Shown here: positions 12,583-22,332 of the stretch, piece after piece | Layout of the letters: each line of letters starts with the position of its first letter | Position numbering within the stretch: the stretch's first letter is position 1 | DNA from: Floccularia luteovirens | Taxonomy: Eukaryota > Basidiomycota > Agaricomycetes > Agaricales > Squamanitaceae | Direction of reading: 5' to 3' | Assembly (NCBI GenBank): GCA_009739215.1 | Contig: VSJF01000004.1 | Coordinates: 372,001 to 436,000 of the forward strand | DNA: 64,000 nt | Notes under the pieces: generated by a model | The model's input: the letters and a program-made list of their open reading frames with translations, nothing else | Database searches by the model: none | Told to the model about the DNA's origin: nothing | Position numbers and translations under genes: made by a program

Positions 12583-13238
12583 TCAAGAGTCGGAGCTACA
12601 CCCACGACAGCCTGTGATTGCCATTTAATCAGCAGTTTCGTGGTGCAAAGATACTAGACCATACCACAATGAACACATTCAACTACGGTTCCTGATCGGA
12701 CCTGAGCTTTGGGTACTCTGCAGATGCAAGTAGCACCTTGGTAATTCATGTCCTTCCAAGAAAAATATTTAGTTTTTGTTTATGGGGGAAAAGGCCAACA
12801 ATGTACCTTTGTCTGTATGCATCGCACACAACACAATTTTTCATACCCAGTTTTCTTCCATTTAGCAATGAGACTACGAGTTGACATGAATCTCTATATT
12901 TCCACGCTGGCAAAGATCACTTACTTCGCGTCTGCATAGCCCTCTTTTAATAACCAGTCATATAGTTCCCTTGTGATGGCCTCGCGCTTGTAATATAGCT
13001 CATAAATGTATCGCGAGCGTGTGTGAGAGATTCGCATTATAGGCCACAGGGATTCTGCCTTGCGTTTTCCTTCATGCGACTCGTTCTCGGCATCTCTCAT
13101 TTTCTTTGCATAGTCGTCGAGAACCTAGTGTTTCATTTAGGATGAGATTCAAAGTATGATAGATGAACAACAGACCGATTCAATATCCTCAAACCCCTCC
13201 GGTGGTTTTTTTGTCCTTGTCGTGCGTATTTTTGGCAT
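12583..13238 (-). CDS. bud31: pre-mRNA splicing factor BUD31 (G10 protein)
   Basis: Small zinc-binding spliceosome component (NTC-related), 148 residues, from five short exons: 13238-13176, 13124-12925, 12873-12807, 12752-12665, 12611-12583 (447 nt, in phase). The protein starts [20 protein letters not shown] and continues [58 protein letters not shown]. It closes with the Cys-rich zinc module ([30 protein letters not shown]). Length and motif order match the family throughout. It is divergently arranged with the REEP-like gene, sharing about 240 bp of upstream DNA. Confidence 0.96.
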
Positions 13239-13479
13239 GGTTGTTGTGGTTGTAGAGTGCCACTGCTAATGCGAGGCAAGATGTCGTGTGGCCAAAAGCT
13301 TACATAAGCAACAACCTCCGTGGTTTTCTTTCGAGTGATTCAACACTTTCTCACTTTTCACTAAACTCGACGTGTTGCTCAACGCGTGGTTGCTTGCTTG
13401 TTCTCACAATCACTGGCTGCGCCTTCGCGGCCTACTAAATGCCCAGCACAGTCCTGGTCTCCCCATCTCCTAATTCACA

Positions 13480-15527
13480 ATGCCTCTATTCGTTCCAATC
13501 CTCCGTCTCGCTATGTTGTTTTTGAACATATATGACACGTACAAGACACTAAAGATTCCGGTGTCATCTTCACGCAATGGTGGTCGACCTAGCTTGAGAG
13601 CTCTCACGCAGCGTAAGCGCGCAATGAAAGGGTGTCTTTCTGTTTGGATTGTTTGGGTAAGTAATTTCACTCTCGGAGGTATTGTGCAGTGGATGATACT
13701 GCTTGTAGTGCACATATACCACATATGAACGTGTGGGAGAAGGCATTATAAGTCTGTTCATACCATTCTATGATGAAATCAAGTCGATTGGGCTTTTGTT
13801 CTTAATATTGACCCGTACTCGAGTAAGTCAAGTCCACACTCTCTAGTCCCCATTGCTCAACGATATGTTAGGGTGCAGAACCAATATTCCTTCATGTGAT
13901 TCGGCCTCTCCTCAAGCCCTACACATCTACGATTGATCCTGCACTCGAAGTCTTCCATATGATTGGAGACTTCTTGTTTGCTTTATCTTTGTTTCCCATC
14001 CAGCTTCTCATGCAACGATGGCAGAAGATGTTCAAAACCTCTAATGAGTCCCTCGACTCCGAGCCTGAAGCAGAACATTCCCAACATAAGAGTGAGACCA
14101 CGCCACCTCACACAGATAATACTGCTACTTTGAATGCAACGAATTCTGATGGTGTTACATTCCCGAAGAAGTCAAGGATAGGTAATGGTGTTCGTCGCTC
14201 ATCTAATGATTCCGTACGGGGCATCAGTGAATCAAGCAAAGCTTCCAACGACAGAAAGGTTAATCTCTATTTTCTCATCTCGAATGGGTGCTTAAACCTT
14301 CATCCCTCTCGATAGTATGATATTTGGTATCCACCAGGTTCTTCCCGTGTTGAAAAAGATGGAAACAACACCCTGGATTTAAGTACCACTCTATCGGACT
14401 CGACTGAAACAAATGCTACAGTCATATATGAACAAGTTGAAGAGTGGAGAAAATATCCAGACTTCCCTTCTGCATACCCGCCAACCCCTATTACAACAAC
14501 CTCTCGGCTTATTCCATCAGACAGGCCCAATGGCGTGGATTCTGACATTTATCCTCCTATCCCTGAAGAAGACATACCAAACCAGGATTTTCTACGGTCG
14601 CTCCTGCCTCCGCGTGAGCCTTTGAGCCCCGGCTTCGATGGTGACACGAGCGACCGTGATTATGTACCTAGGGCTCACACTGACAACGATCAAGATATTA
14701 TCATGTCTGATACTCACCTAGACAGCTTGTCAGATGACTACGAAGATGAAGAAGAAGATATTTTCGATCTTACGTTACGGACACCATTGCCTCTTCTGGG
14801 ATCAACGAAATCACAATTGTACTCAAGGATGAGCCGAATTTCCATTGCTTCTTCAGCTGCCAGTCACTCAACCACCCTAACATCCGGGGATAACAACTCG
14901 TCCTTTCGCACTCGTACATCCTCCGAGTCATCAAATAGGTCAATTACAGATTCTTCTGCTGTTGGAAGGAAACGCGCCTATCCGCGGAGTAAAACGTCGA
15001 GTATCAAAGATGACCTTTCCTCGCTCGAAAATACTGAAGATCAAGAGGTTATCAAACCCAGTATTTCTCGTCTAAACAAATCTATCAAGAAGCGTCGACT
15101 TTCTAGTGCATCAAGTATTGAAATTGGAAGTGAGACAGCTGATGATATTGATGACACTACATCACCTAGTGATGAAAATCCCCCGAGTACCCAGATTGTT
15201 GGAGAGAAGAAGGTAACAAGCCCTAAAAAGAGACGAGGAACCATCCTCGCTCCTAGGGTGGCTGCTCCTTCACGTCCAATCCGGTCTCGTGTCATGCGAC
15301 ACGTATCTCCTTCACTCTCCCGGCCATCAAAGCCTAGAAATGTCAAAATACCTACTTCTCCGAACCGCGCATCTGTTCGCCTTAGAGCAGCACGGACAGT
15401 TCCCTTAGGAGTCGCAAACAACGCAAGTAAATTTTCACAGACCAGTACTTCATCTGCGTCAGGCAATGATGCAGCAGTAACCCGTCCAAGCCGGGTAAAC
15501 AGGTCGGCTATGGCCAAGAAGAAGTGA
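13480..15527 (+). CDS. REEP/TB2-DP1-HVA22 family protein with long disordered tail
   Basis: ER-shaping hairpin protein of the TB2/DP1/HVA22 (REEP/Yop1) superfamily. Exons 13480-13656, 13709-13822, 13872-14258 and 14316-15527 total 1890 nt, 629 residues. The family domain is residues ~45-175: MKGCLSVWIVW, TYERVGEGIISLFIPFYDEI, KSIGLLFLILTRTRGAEPIF, LLKPYTSTIDPALEVFHMIG. The remaining ~450 residues are low-complexity: acidic and Ser-rich at first (DDYEDEEEDIFDL), then basic Ser/Arg/Lys-rich (GRKRAYPRS, KKRRLSSASSIEIGSETAD), ending NRSAMAKKK. Yeast Yop1 and human REEP5/6 are about 200 residues, so the tail triples the length. The tail could tether ER to microtubules or another partner; that is inference. 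Confidence 0.88.
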
Positions 15528-16330
15528 CCGCAATTGCAATGACTCTTTTTTCATATTTTAGACAATCACTTTGGTGATATTCCCAATATTCAAACGCATA
15601 TATACACACGCACACTTGTATCATATATAATTGCCTCACCGCATCCACACACCCTATTATTGGATTTCTTTAGCTATCATCGTTATTATTTACAGTTTCT
15701 GGCAAATAAATGGTTTTTCAATATAGCATTAGCTGTCTGAGGCTACTCGGTTTTCATTTCATGTTATGAAAACCCGAGAGAAGGATCCATGTATGCTGAA
15801 AACATGGGATACTATCAGGTTGTGAAATGAGGATTCTTTCAGTTTCAAGTGTTATCCGCCGGCGGAACAAGCGATATTGAAGGAGCTATGGAGTGAAATA
15901 AAGCAGATAATCAGTATTCAATCCTCGAACTAGCCTACCATTGATAGTTGATCTTAGACCCGAACCAAACAGGTCGGTTCAGTCGACGGGAAGACTTGTG
16001 TGGTCATCTCCAGAACATAACCGCCACCTCTTTAATAATCCGCGGTTATCGTTCGTGATCATTCCGCCCCACATGCACCAAGTATTTAAGGGTGATTTGC
16101 GGCATTGCGTTGTGAGTGTGCATGTGGGTTACCGGCGGAGAGAACAATACAGCTGCCCGTTATTGAAATTGAAGCTTGGGTTCGGTAGGGATTGAATATT
16201 GACAAGTTTTCTGGGGAGAAAGTCCTTGTACGGCCTCAAGCTGACTGGATAACACGTTTTTTGTTTCAGGCGGTACGGTTACTATCCTTCCTCGGGGTTC
16301 CTACGGAGTGAATTGTATTGACCACTAAAT
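15528..16330. other. gene-poor region
   Basis: No supported gene. An open frame at about 15941-16195 has Arg/His-rich content with no recognisable family and is treated as chance. Confidence 0.5.
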
Positions 16331-16339
16331 AGATGAAGC

Positions 16340-16503
16340 AATGCTTTTGAAAGGCCAAGTCACCGAAAATGTCATCCAATGAGCGCTCGACAGGGGCCTA
16401 AAAAACCCGAAATGGTAAGTGTGGCGCATCTCCGTCACTACAGCCAGAATATCAGTTTCTCTTTGAATTCCCTACTTGCCTAGAAGTTGCTATGGCTTTA
16501 TGA
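16340..16503 (+). pseudogene. possible relic of an arrestin-like gene
   Basis: Two short islands match the arrestin-like paralogues in the right order. ttgaaaggccaagtc (16348-16362; LKGQV) corresponds to the start of exon 2 of gene A1, and tttgaattccctac (16460-16473; FEFP) lies inside YQFLFEFPTCLEVA, which resembles FEFNFEFPTHVEVP of A1. Between and around them the frame is broken by stops and no other conserved exon is seen. The match is short and could be coincidence. Confidence 0.25.
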
Positions 16504-17264
16504 ATTCGATTGATCGCAATGTTCTCAGTAAGTCGTGTTAAAAGGCCTTGTATGTCGTCGTGAATGAGTGTAGTACGACCAGTAACAAACCTTAATTTTT
16601 TTTTGGAATGAACGGAGCGTTGATGAAGAGAATTGAAGATCTATAAAATTACCATATTTAGTAATGCGCCACACTAGGGTCTCGCCTAATCTGGCAAAGA
16701 CTAAATTTGTCAACTTGTCGGTCCGGCTACGTGACGGTGGGCGGAAACAAGGTTTCCATTCCACTCTGAATTTCGTTCCCATTAGCTTTCCTGTCTTCAA
16801 ACCTGTGCACCATCTTGCTTACACTTACACCGCCTCTGAAACATGCATACCTTACTGCGAGGTGATTGGCAAGAAGTAAACCGTGACGTCCTTGTGCCTG
16901 GACCTTACTCTGGGATGTGATAACTTGAGTGAACACTTCTACGCCACTGGTGTTATATTCTGTTTATCCGGATTACCTACAGTAAAAGGTGTGTATATTC
17001 TCTGTTATAGAAGCACAGCTTGAACACTTTTTGCTGGGTCCACCCCCATGACATCTTTCCAGAAGAAATGCCAGATCGGTTTATTTGCGAAAATACCCTT
17101 GATCTCAACTTCCTTACTCTCGCGAAGTTTGGACCCACAATCTTGACGCATTTCCAACCGAGGCGATGTTAAATACCGGAAGACACGTTCTTTCAGCTTA
17201 TAAGGAACTGATTTGATGAAATTCAAAGTTTTCTCAACCTAATCTCTTGTGCTCGCACATTTAC
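16504..17264. other. gene-poor region, no confident feature
   Basis: Open frames at 16664-16879 (plus) and 17005-17226 (minus, 73 residues, ending DPAKSVQAVLL) are unrecognised and have no supporting splice or promoter context. Nothing else seen. Confidence 0.45.
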
Positions 17265-18632
17265 ATGAAGAAAACTCGAAGCGCTCTACCCTCTGATAAA
17301 ATTAGTAAACGATCCAAACGCGTCCCCCGCACCAAACGTATCCCAAAACACATGGAGCACATGGCCGATAATGTAAGATCTATACATATTTTATCCATCT
17401 CAACTGACAGCGTCCTGCAGTTGAGGCCTGCTTGGGGTGTTAAGTGGGTAACCTCACCATCGGCCGTCGCGGACTCGAGCACATCTGCGACGGATATCAA
17501 GTCCCACATCCAGACATTACCAACTTCTTCCATGGGTCCTCCACCAGATATCCCAATTTCTCAAGGTGAAAATTTTTCGCCTCAAAATACCCCGGGAGAT
17601 ATACCCTCCATATACCCAGACAATTCACCGTCACTCGACTCGTCTAGTCATTCGTTTATATTGCAACCAAACTATACCCTTGTAGACGACTGGTTCAATG
17701 GACCAATGCTTTATCAAGATCCCAATAATAACACCTCTTTCGAAAACCCAAATTTCAGTATATACCCCAATCTAATTCGCGACGACTCTACTCTCGCCCC
17801 CATTCCTTCACCGCAGATATTTGCATTGGAAACCACCGCGGGATTTTCTATGTCCTCGACACCAGACGTGATTCCTGAGGTATTCAATCCCTCAGTTTCC
17901 ATGGCTACTGGCTTGGGTACCCTCCAGGTAGACAATGGTCAAATGCAGGCCTTTGATGGCATCAACTGCGACTGGGGACAAAGTGAAAAACTTTGTTCTG
18001 GCCAATCTCTCGTCAATTGGGAAACTCGGCAATACCACAACGGATATCCTTCTGTATCCTCGGCGCCTTATCGATTATATACGGACAATCAAGGATCACA
18101 ATCCATGATACAAAATAGCGTCGATCAATTCACACAAGATCTTTACAAATCTATTGATCCTGCTGTAAACTTTCCAAGTGTCACCGTGACTGCTCACAGC
18201 AATTCATTGACAAATCAAAACTTAACCTACTTGGATCAAGCTCAGGTTCAGGATGTTTTCGATCGACGTGGTGTGGACAATAATTTTTTCCCTCCTCCCC
18301 CTTCTCAATCACTTCGAACCATTCGGGCCGAACCACATTTCAACCGTTGTCTTTCTGCACCGAGTCAAGGTTTTGTTCCTTTGAATGATATTCCCAATCG
18401 ACCTCAGAGTGCTTCCTTCCCATCACACGTTTCATCTTTTAACTTTTTGGAGTCACATAATGAAACTCAGCCTAACAATTCTATGTCATATTACAGCACT
18501 CGAGTAAATCCTCAAATGGTAGCATCAGCACATCCACAAGACCCGTCAGACATCAACAACAATTACATGATCAACAGCGCCGTTACAGAGGATCCTTCGA
18601 TCGCGCCTTCTTCTTCCCTTCCTTTCAGCTGA
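17265..18632 (+). CDS. unrecognised Ser/Asn/Pro-rich protein with basic N-terminus
   Basis: A long open frame from the ATG at 17265 to the stop at 18632. The first ~40 residues are strongly basic (SKRSKRVPRTKRIPKHMEH), like a nuclear localisation or DNA-contact segment. The rest is low-complexity, rich in Ser, Asn, Pro and Gln, with a proline run (FFPPPPSQSLRTI) and no folded domain I recognise. A 48-nt stretch at 17373-17420 (GT...CAG with an internal CTGAC) is a likely intron that keeps frame; removing it joins HMADN to LRPAWGVKW. Composition resembles the activation region of a fungal transcription factor, but no DNA-binding domain is visible here or in the 300 bp upstream. Function unknown; an upstream exon may be missing. 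Confidence 0.55.
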   Translation: MKKTRSALPSDKISKRSKRVPRTKRIPKHMEHMADNVRSIHILSISTDSVLQLRPAWGVKWVTSPSAVADSSTSATDIKSHIQTLPTSSMGPPPDIPISQGENFSPQNTPGDIPSIYPDNSPSLDSSSHSFILQPNYTLVDDWFNGPMLYQDPNNNTSFENPNFSIYPNLIRDDSTLAPIPSPQIFALETTAGFSMSSTPDVIPEVFNPSVSMATGLGTLQVDNGQMQAFDGINCDWGQSEKLCSGQSLVNWETRQYHNGYPSVSSAPYRLYTDNQGSQSMIQNSVDQFTQDLYKSIDPAVNFPSVTVTAHSNSLTNQNLTYLDQAQVQDVFDRRGVDNNFFPPPPSQSLRTIRAEPHFNRCLSAPSQGFVPLNDIPNRPQSASFPSHVSSFNFLESHNETQPNNSMSYYSTRVNPQMVASAHPQDPSDINNNYMINSAVTEDPSIAPSSSLPFS

Positions 18633-19352
18633 CATCAATTTTATTCTAATCACGCTTGTGATGCGAATATTATTGAATGCAATCTTCATTTCCCTTATTT
18701 TGGTTAATTGCATTCTGTCGGACTTTCGCCCCCGTCTTCCTGGGCATAGTATCATGTTGGCAATTTTAACTTTCGGATATTTTTGCTTTCGAGAGGTTTC
18801 CAACATCCCGAAAAAAATAGGCGAGCTTCTTTTGATTCGTCTAGTTGTAGATAGATTATATTTCTCTTATTTCTCTTTCATTATTTTCTTTCACATCGCA
18901 GTAAAGCCACAACTCCTTCGTATGTAGCACGATTAATAGTTGTATCAGCCTTATACCCAATTACTGTAGAGAGTAGTAAATTAGCTTTTATGTACTCTGA
19001 CTGTTAGGTACAATTTGCCGTTTTTGAATGTTCCGCAACGGTAGACTTAATAATTTTCGATTAAATATAAAAATTTTTAAATGTTCTCAGACCTTTGACG
19101 CGTGTTTAGAATATATTCATGGGAAAGAGAGTCATGCATAAAAGGAATAAATGTGGTGGGGCTTCCTATGACTAAAACTGCGCATCAAGGGATTTTGACA
19201 ATGACAAGTTAGACATGCGTTTGCGCATCAATGCATCATGCCATTAATTGTTGCTTTCTTATCACCTTTTGGAAAAAACACGAACAAACATCTCTTTCCA
19301 CCCCACATAATTTCGTGTTTTGGTTACAGAAACAGTATAGAGTATTAGAACC
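18633..19352. other. intergenic region
   Basis: A/T-rich spacer between the unknown gene and NDUFA1. No gene or RNA recognised. Confidence 0.6.
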
Positions 19353-19817
19353 ATGCCAGTTCCGTGGGAGGCGCTGATACCGTTTGGTAATTTAATTTCT
19401 CCTGTCTGATAGGCGATAACTGACTACCCAATTACCTTGAAAAGGACTGTTGACGGCAATGTTCGGGGCTGCCGGGACGTTAACGAACATTTCCGCGAGA
19501 GCACAAAATCTAGGTAAAGTATGTCCCAAAAGCCAGATCTGCATCGGTTGTTACAGATGCTCATCATTCACATTAACTCTTCTCAGCCCCCCCGATACCA
19601 CATTGACAAGTGGGACGAAATGATGATGGCTAGGGATGAGAGATTAACGGGACATAGAAGGGGTCAATCGGTGCGTTCTCATGATTTAAAAAAGGTGATA
19701 TGATGTGACTGAGAAGGTGTCTCTCTTTTTTTTCTGTAATACTTGGTTTAGGCAAATCCTGAGGCTCAAAAGGGTTATGACACGAGTAGCGTTTGGCACG
19801 GAGAACGTGCTACATAG
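19353..19817 (+). CDS. complex I subunit NDUFA1 (MWFE-type)
   Basis: Small single-pass subunit of mitochondrial NADH:ubiquinone oxidoreductase. Four short exons: 19353-19386, 19445-19518, 19587 to about 19671, and 19752-19817. They read MPVPWEALIPFGLLTAMFG, AAGTLTNISARAQNLGK, PPRYHIDKWDEMMMARDERL, TGHRRGQS, then ANPEAQKGYDTSSVWHGERA and stop. The N-terminal hydrophobic helix followed by the D-x-W-D/E-x-x-M-M-x-R-D-x-R-L-T-G motif is diagnostic of fungal NDUFA1. The donor at 19519 (GTATGT after GGTAAA) is preferred over the GTAAAG four bases upstream because only it keeps the frame across the C7 tract at 19587. Confidence 0.9.
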
Positions 19818-20499
19818 TCTCATAATTTGCGTCATCAAATATCATGTCTCGTCTTCTCTCGCATCTCCCGTTCTGATTAGAACTTTTCATTGGTACCGCG
19901 TGCAATCATGGCGTATTTATCATCGCCCCCACACATTTCTCATTAAAAAAAATTTGAATCAAGCATCCGAATCAATCGCATTAAACCAGGCCACATAAGC
20001 AAACGAGCAGGTGTTTTTCTAATCTAAAATTAATGAAAGCGGTTCATTCTCCGCGGCAGTGTCCTTCTAGCAGAACTGCTAAGTCCCCTGGAACGTGTTC
20101 CCTTTTACTGAGGACTGCATCTCGAGTGGTTGCACTTTGCATAGCCTCTTGACTCGGTCACTGGCACTCATACTACTGACAGGGATAGAAAAATAATTAC
20201 TTCGTCACGTGCACAATTTTTTCTTTGTGTGGCGCATGCGAGTTTAACAACTCTGTTCACTTTTTTAAATCATAAGTTCCACTGTCCTAAAAACAGCTTG
20301 TTACCAATCCAAATGGTCTCCCCCCAGTATAGCCTTTTGCTCTACGTGCCGCTATAAAAATTTGTCCCGTACCTCACAAACCACACAGCCAAACGGTCTT
20401 CATTACCCTCACTACCCACCTCTATTCCATAAGTGCTTCGAGAAGTCTTTCGTGTCACCGAACATCAATCAATATATTAACCAATCCATCATAGTTTAG
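19818..20499. other. intergenic with an orphan promoter-like stretch
   Basis: No gene in the first 500 bp. At 20352-20358 there is a plus-strand TATA box (ctataaaaa context), followed by a C/T- and CA-rich leader-like stretch up to an ATG at 20501 with a GTGAGT donor twelve bases later. This would start a plus-strand transcript antisense to the lipoate ligase, but I cannot find matching downstream exons. Confidence 0.4.
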
Positions 20500-22070
20500 T
20501 CATGACATGGAAGTGAGTAACCAGTTCTTCAAATCAGACTCCGGTGAGTCGGATCTTTGGCTCAGTTCGTGGTCAAAAGAGCCATAGCGTTTTCCTTCTA
20601 GAGGGCGAGTGAATGAATTTATGAAATCTTTGTTGACGTCTTTGTAACGTGTCTCTTCGAGTTGGAGATCGCATGCGAGTATAATGCCATGCTTTGATTT
20701 TATGGTTGCTGTCTGTTGAAAATGTGGTTTAGATTCATTCAATGGGTTAACTGAGATAGCCGTACTATGTCTCCCCATGTGAATGAATTTTTTATTGTGT
20801 ATGTGAAATCGGGTGTTTGCCCATATATCCAATCCCAGGTCTTTGTCCTTGTATTAGGTATCCGGTTCAATTATAGGAGGAAATTAAACGTACTGTGAGT
20901 TCACTAATGCCCTTTTGGATATATTCTATAGTCCGGATCTCGTTTGTATCATGAATTGTGCACACCTGGAGCACTCGGCATGAATAAGGAGAAGCCTTGT
21001 TTCCATATTACGTGAAACAAGAATTACCTGCTCATTAATACTATACTCCTTGCGAAATTCGGCCACAACCGCGTTGGTGAATGATTCGTGCGTGATATTC
21101 GTGTTGTACTGCTGCAAGTTACAAACAGGGGAACGAACAGACGCTACCCCTCGTGTAATCATAGTCTCCTGCAGGAGCAAAGTAGTTTCAATACAACACA
21201 AACCAAAGTCAATTAAATGAATGCACAAAGCTTCACATACTTTATTACTACGTAACAAGTCACCTAGAGCATCCAACCGTGTTGAAATTAGCATCGTTCC
21301 ATGGTGATACGCCCGTTTAGACACAATCTTGTATGCTGAGCCGGAGACTTGGAAACAAAACACCAAGGTAAGTACACGCATGCGGGAATACAAAAGTTAC
21401 CAAATGGATGGCTGGGATAACTCATCTTATCTGGGCCCACGCAAATGTCATTCCTCTCGTTGACGCGTGCGTCAATACCCAAAGATCGCACAGCGCGCAA
21501 AACCACTTCGGCCGTGGCATGTCGGTCAAACGATGTTCGTGGTAAATGAATAGAGAAATTAGAGTTGCCTAGATCCTATAATATATATATAGACAGAGTT
21601 TTTCAATTACTGAGTGCCAATTCCAACTATGATTTCAATTTGCGAGGGGAACTTACGTGGTATACTGTCCCACCCCCGCTCCGTCTACGAATCAGGGGTA
21701 CGGCTCGTCTGTTGAGCGCATCATGGTTAACCTCCTTCCATGGATTCTGATTTCGTCCAATTACAACACATGGTGCATCGCGGTATACTAATAGAAGTGG
21801 ATTTTCAGGGTTTTTGTGACGAAACAGCCTATTTTTGTACACCAAAAAGTGAGGAAGAGAGACAAACACGTCAATGACGAGAGAGTGACCTTACCAGTCT
21901 TCAAAGGTTAAATTGAAAAGGGGATCCGAAGAAGTTGACACGTAGATAGCGTGTTGTGGTGAAGGAATACCATGCGTGGTACTGCTGGAAGACGTGAACC
22001 GTAGCCAGGAAGATACTAGATGTCTTGTCGTCTGCTTCGCATATGGAAAGGGGAATGAGGTGAGTAGCAT
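20500..22070 (-). CDS. lipoate-protein ligase A family, mitochondrial
   Basis: BPL/LplA-family enzyme that activates or transfers lipoate to lysines of 2-oxoacid dehydrogenase E2 and GcvH, presumably in mitochondria given the basic, Ser-rich N-terminus (MLLTSFPFPYAKQTTRHL). Family motifs in order: FEDWLFRHKNPENPLLLVYR, PCVVIGRNQNPWKEVNHDAL, then the lipoyl-AMP site VPLIRRRSGGGTVYH. DLGNSNFSIHLPRTSFDRHA, INARVNERNDICVGPDK-like sequence, and SGSAYKIVSKRAYHHGTMLI follow. The C-terminal accessory domain holds FTNAVVAEFRKEYSINEQ and ends NWLLTSMS. The joint between VGPDK and SGSAYK is uncertain: the donor that keeps phase (GGTAAC, near 21402) adds a few unusual residues. At least six exons. Confidence 0.92.
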
Positions 22071-22332
22071 GCGATTTATCCTATTTCAGCTACAATTCAT
22101 AAGTAGAACTGATCCTTTCTTGTAGCCTTGATGGTGGATGTGGTCGTCGTGGAGGACCTGAGTTACAGTCACCCACGGTTCGGCTCGATGTCAGAGTCTA
22201 GAAAATATATACTCGCAGTGCGGTCTGGTCGATATTCTACGCATATATATATTGCAAAAAAGCATATTAAGAACGGTCCTAGTAACCTAACAACTGATAT
22301 ACTCTACGGCCAAGCTAGTCTGGTATTGTTGA

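Noticed and set aside
15941..16195. 84-codon frame in the gene-poor region
   Set aside because: No recognisable family; composition looks like chance.
19511..19595. Suspected homopolymer error at the C7 tract of NDUFA1
   Set aside because: The GTATGT donor at 19519 gives NLGK-PPRYHIDKW without any change.
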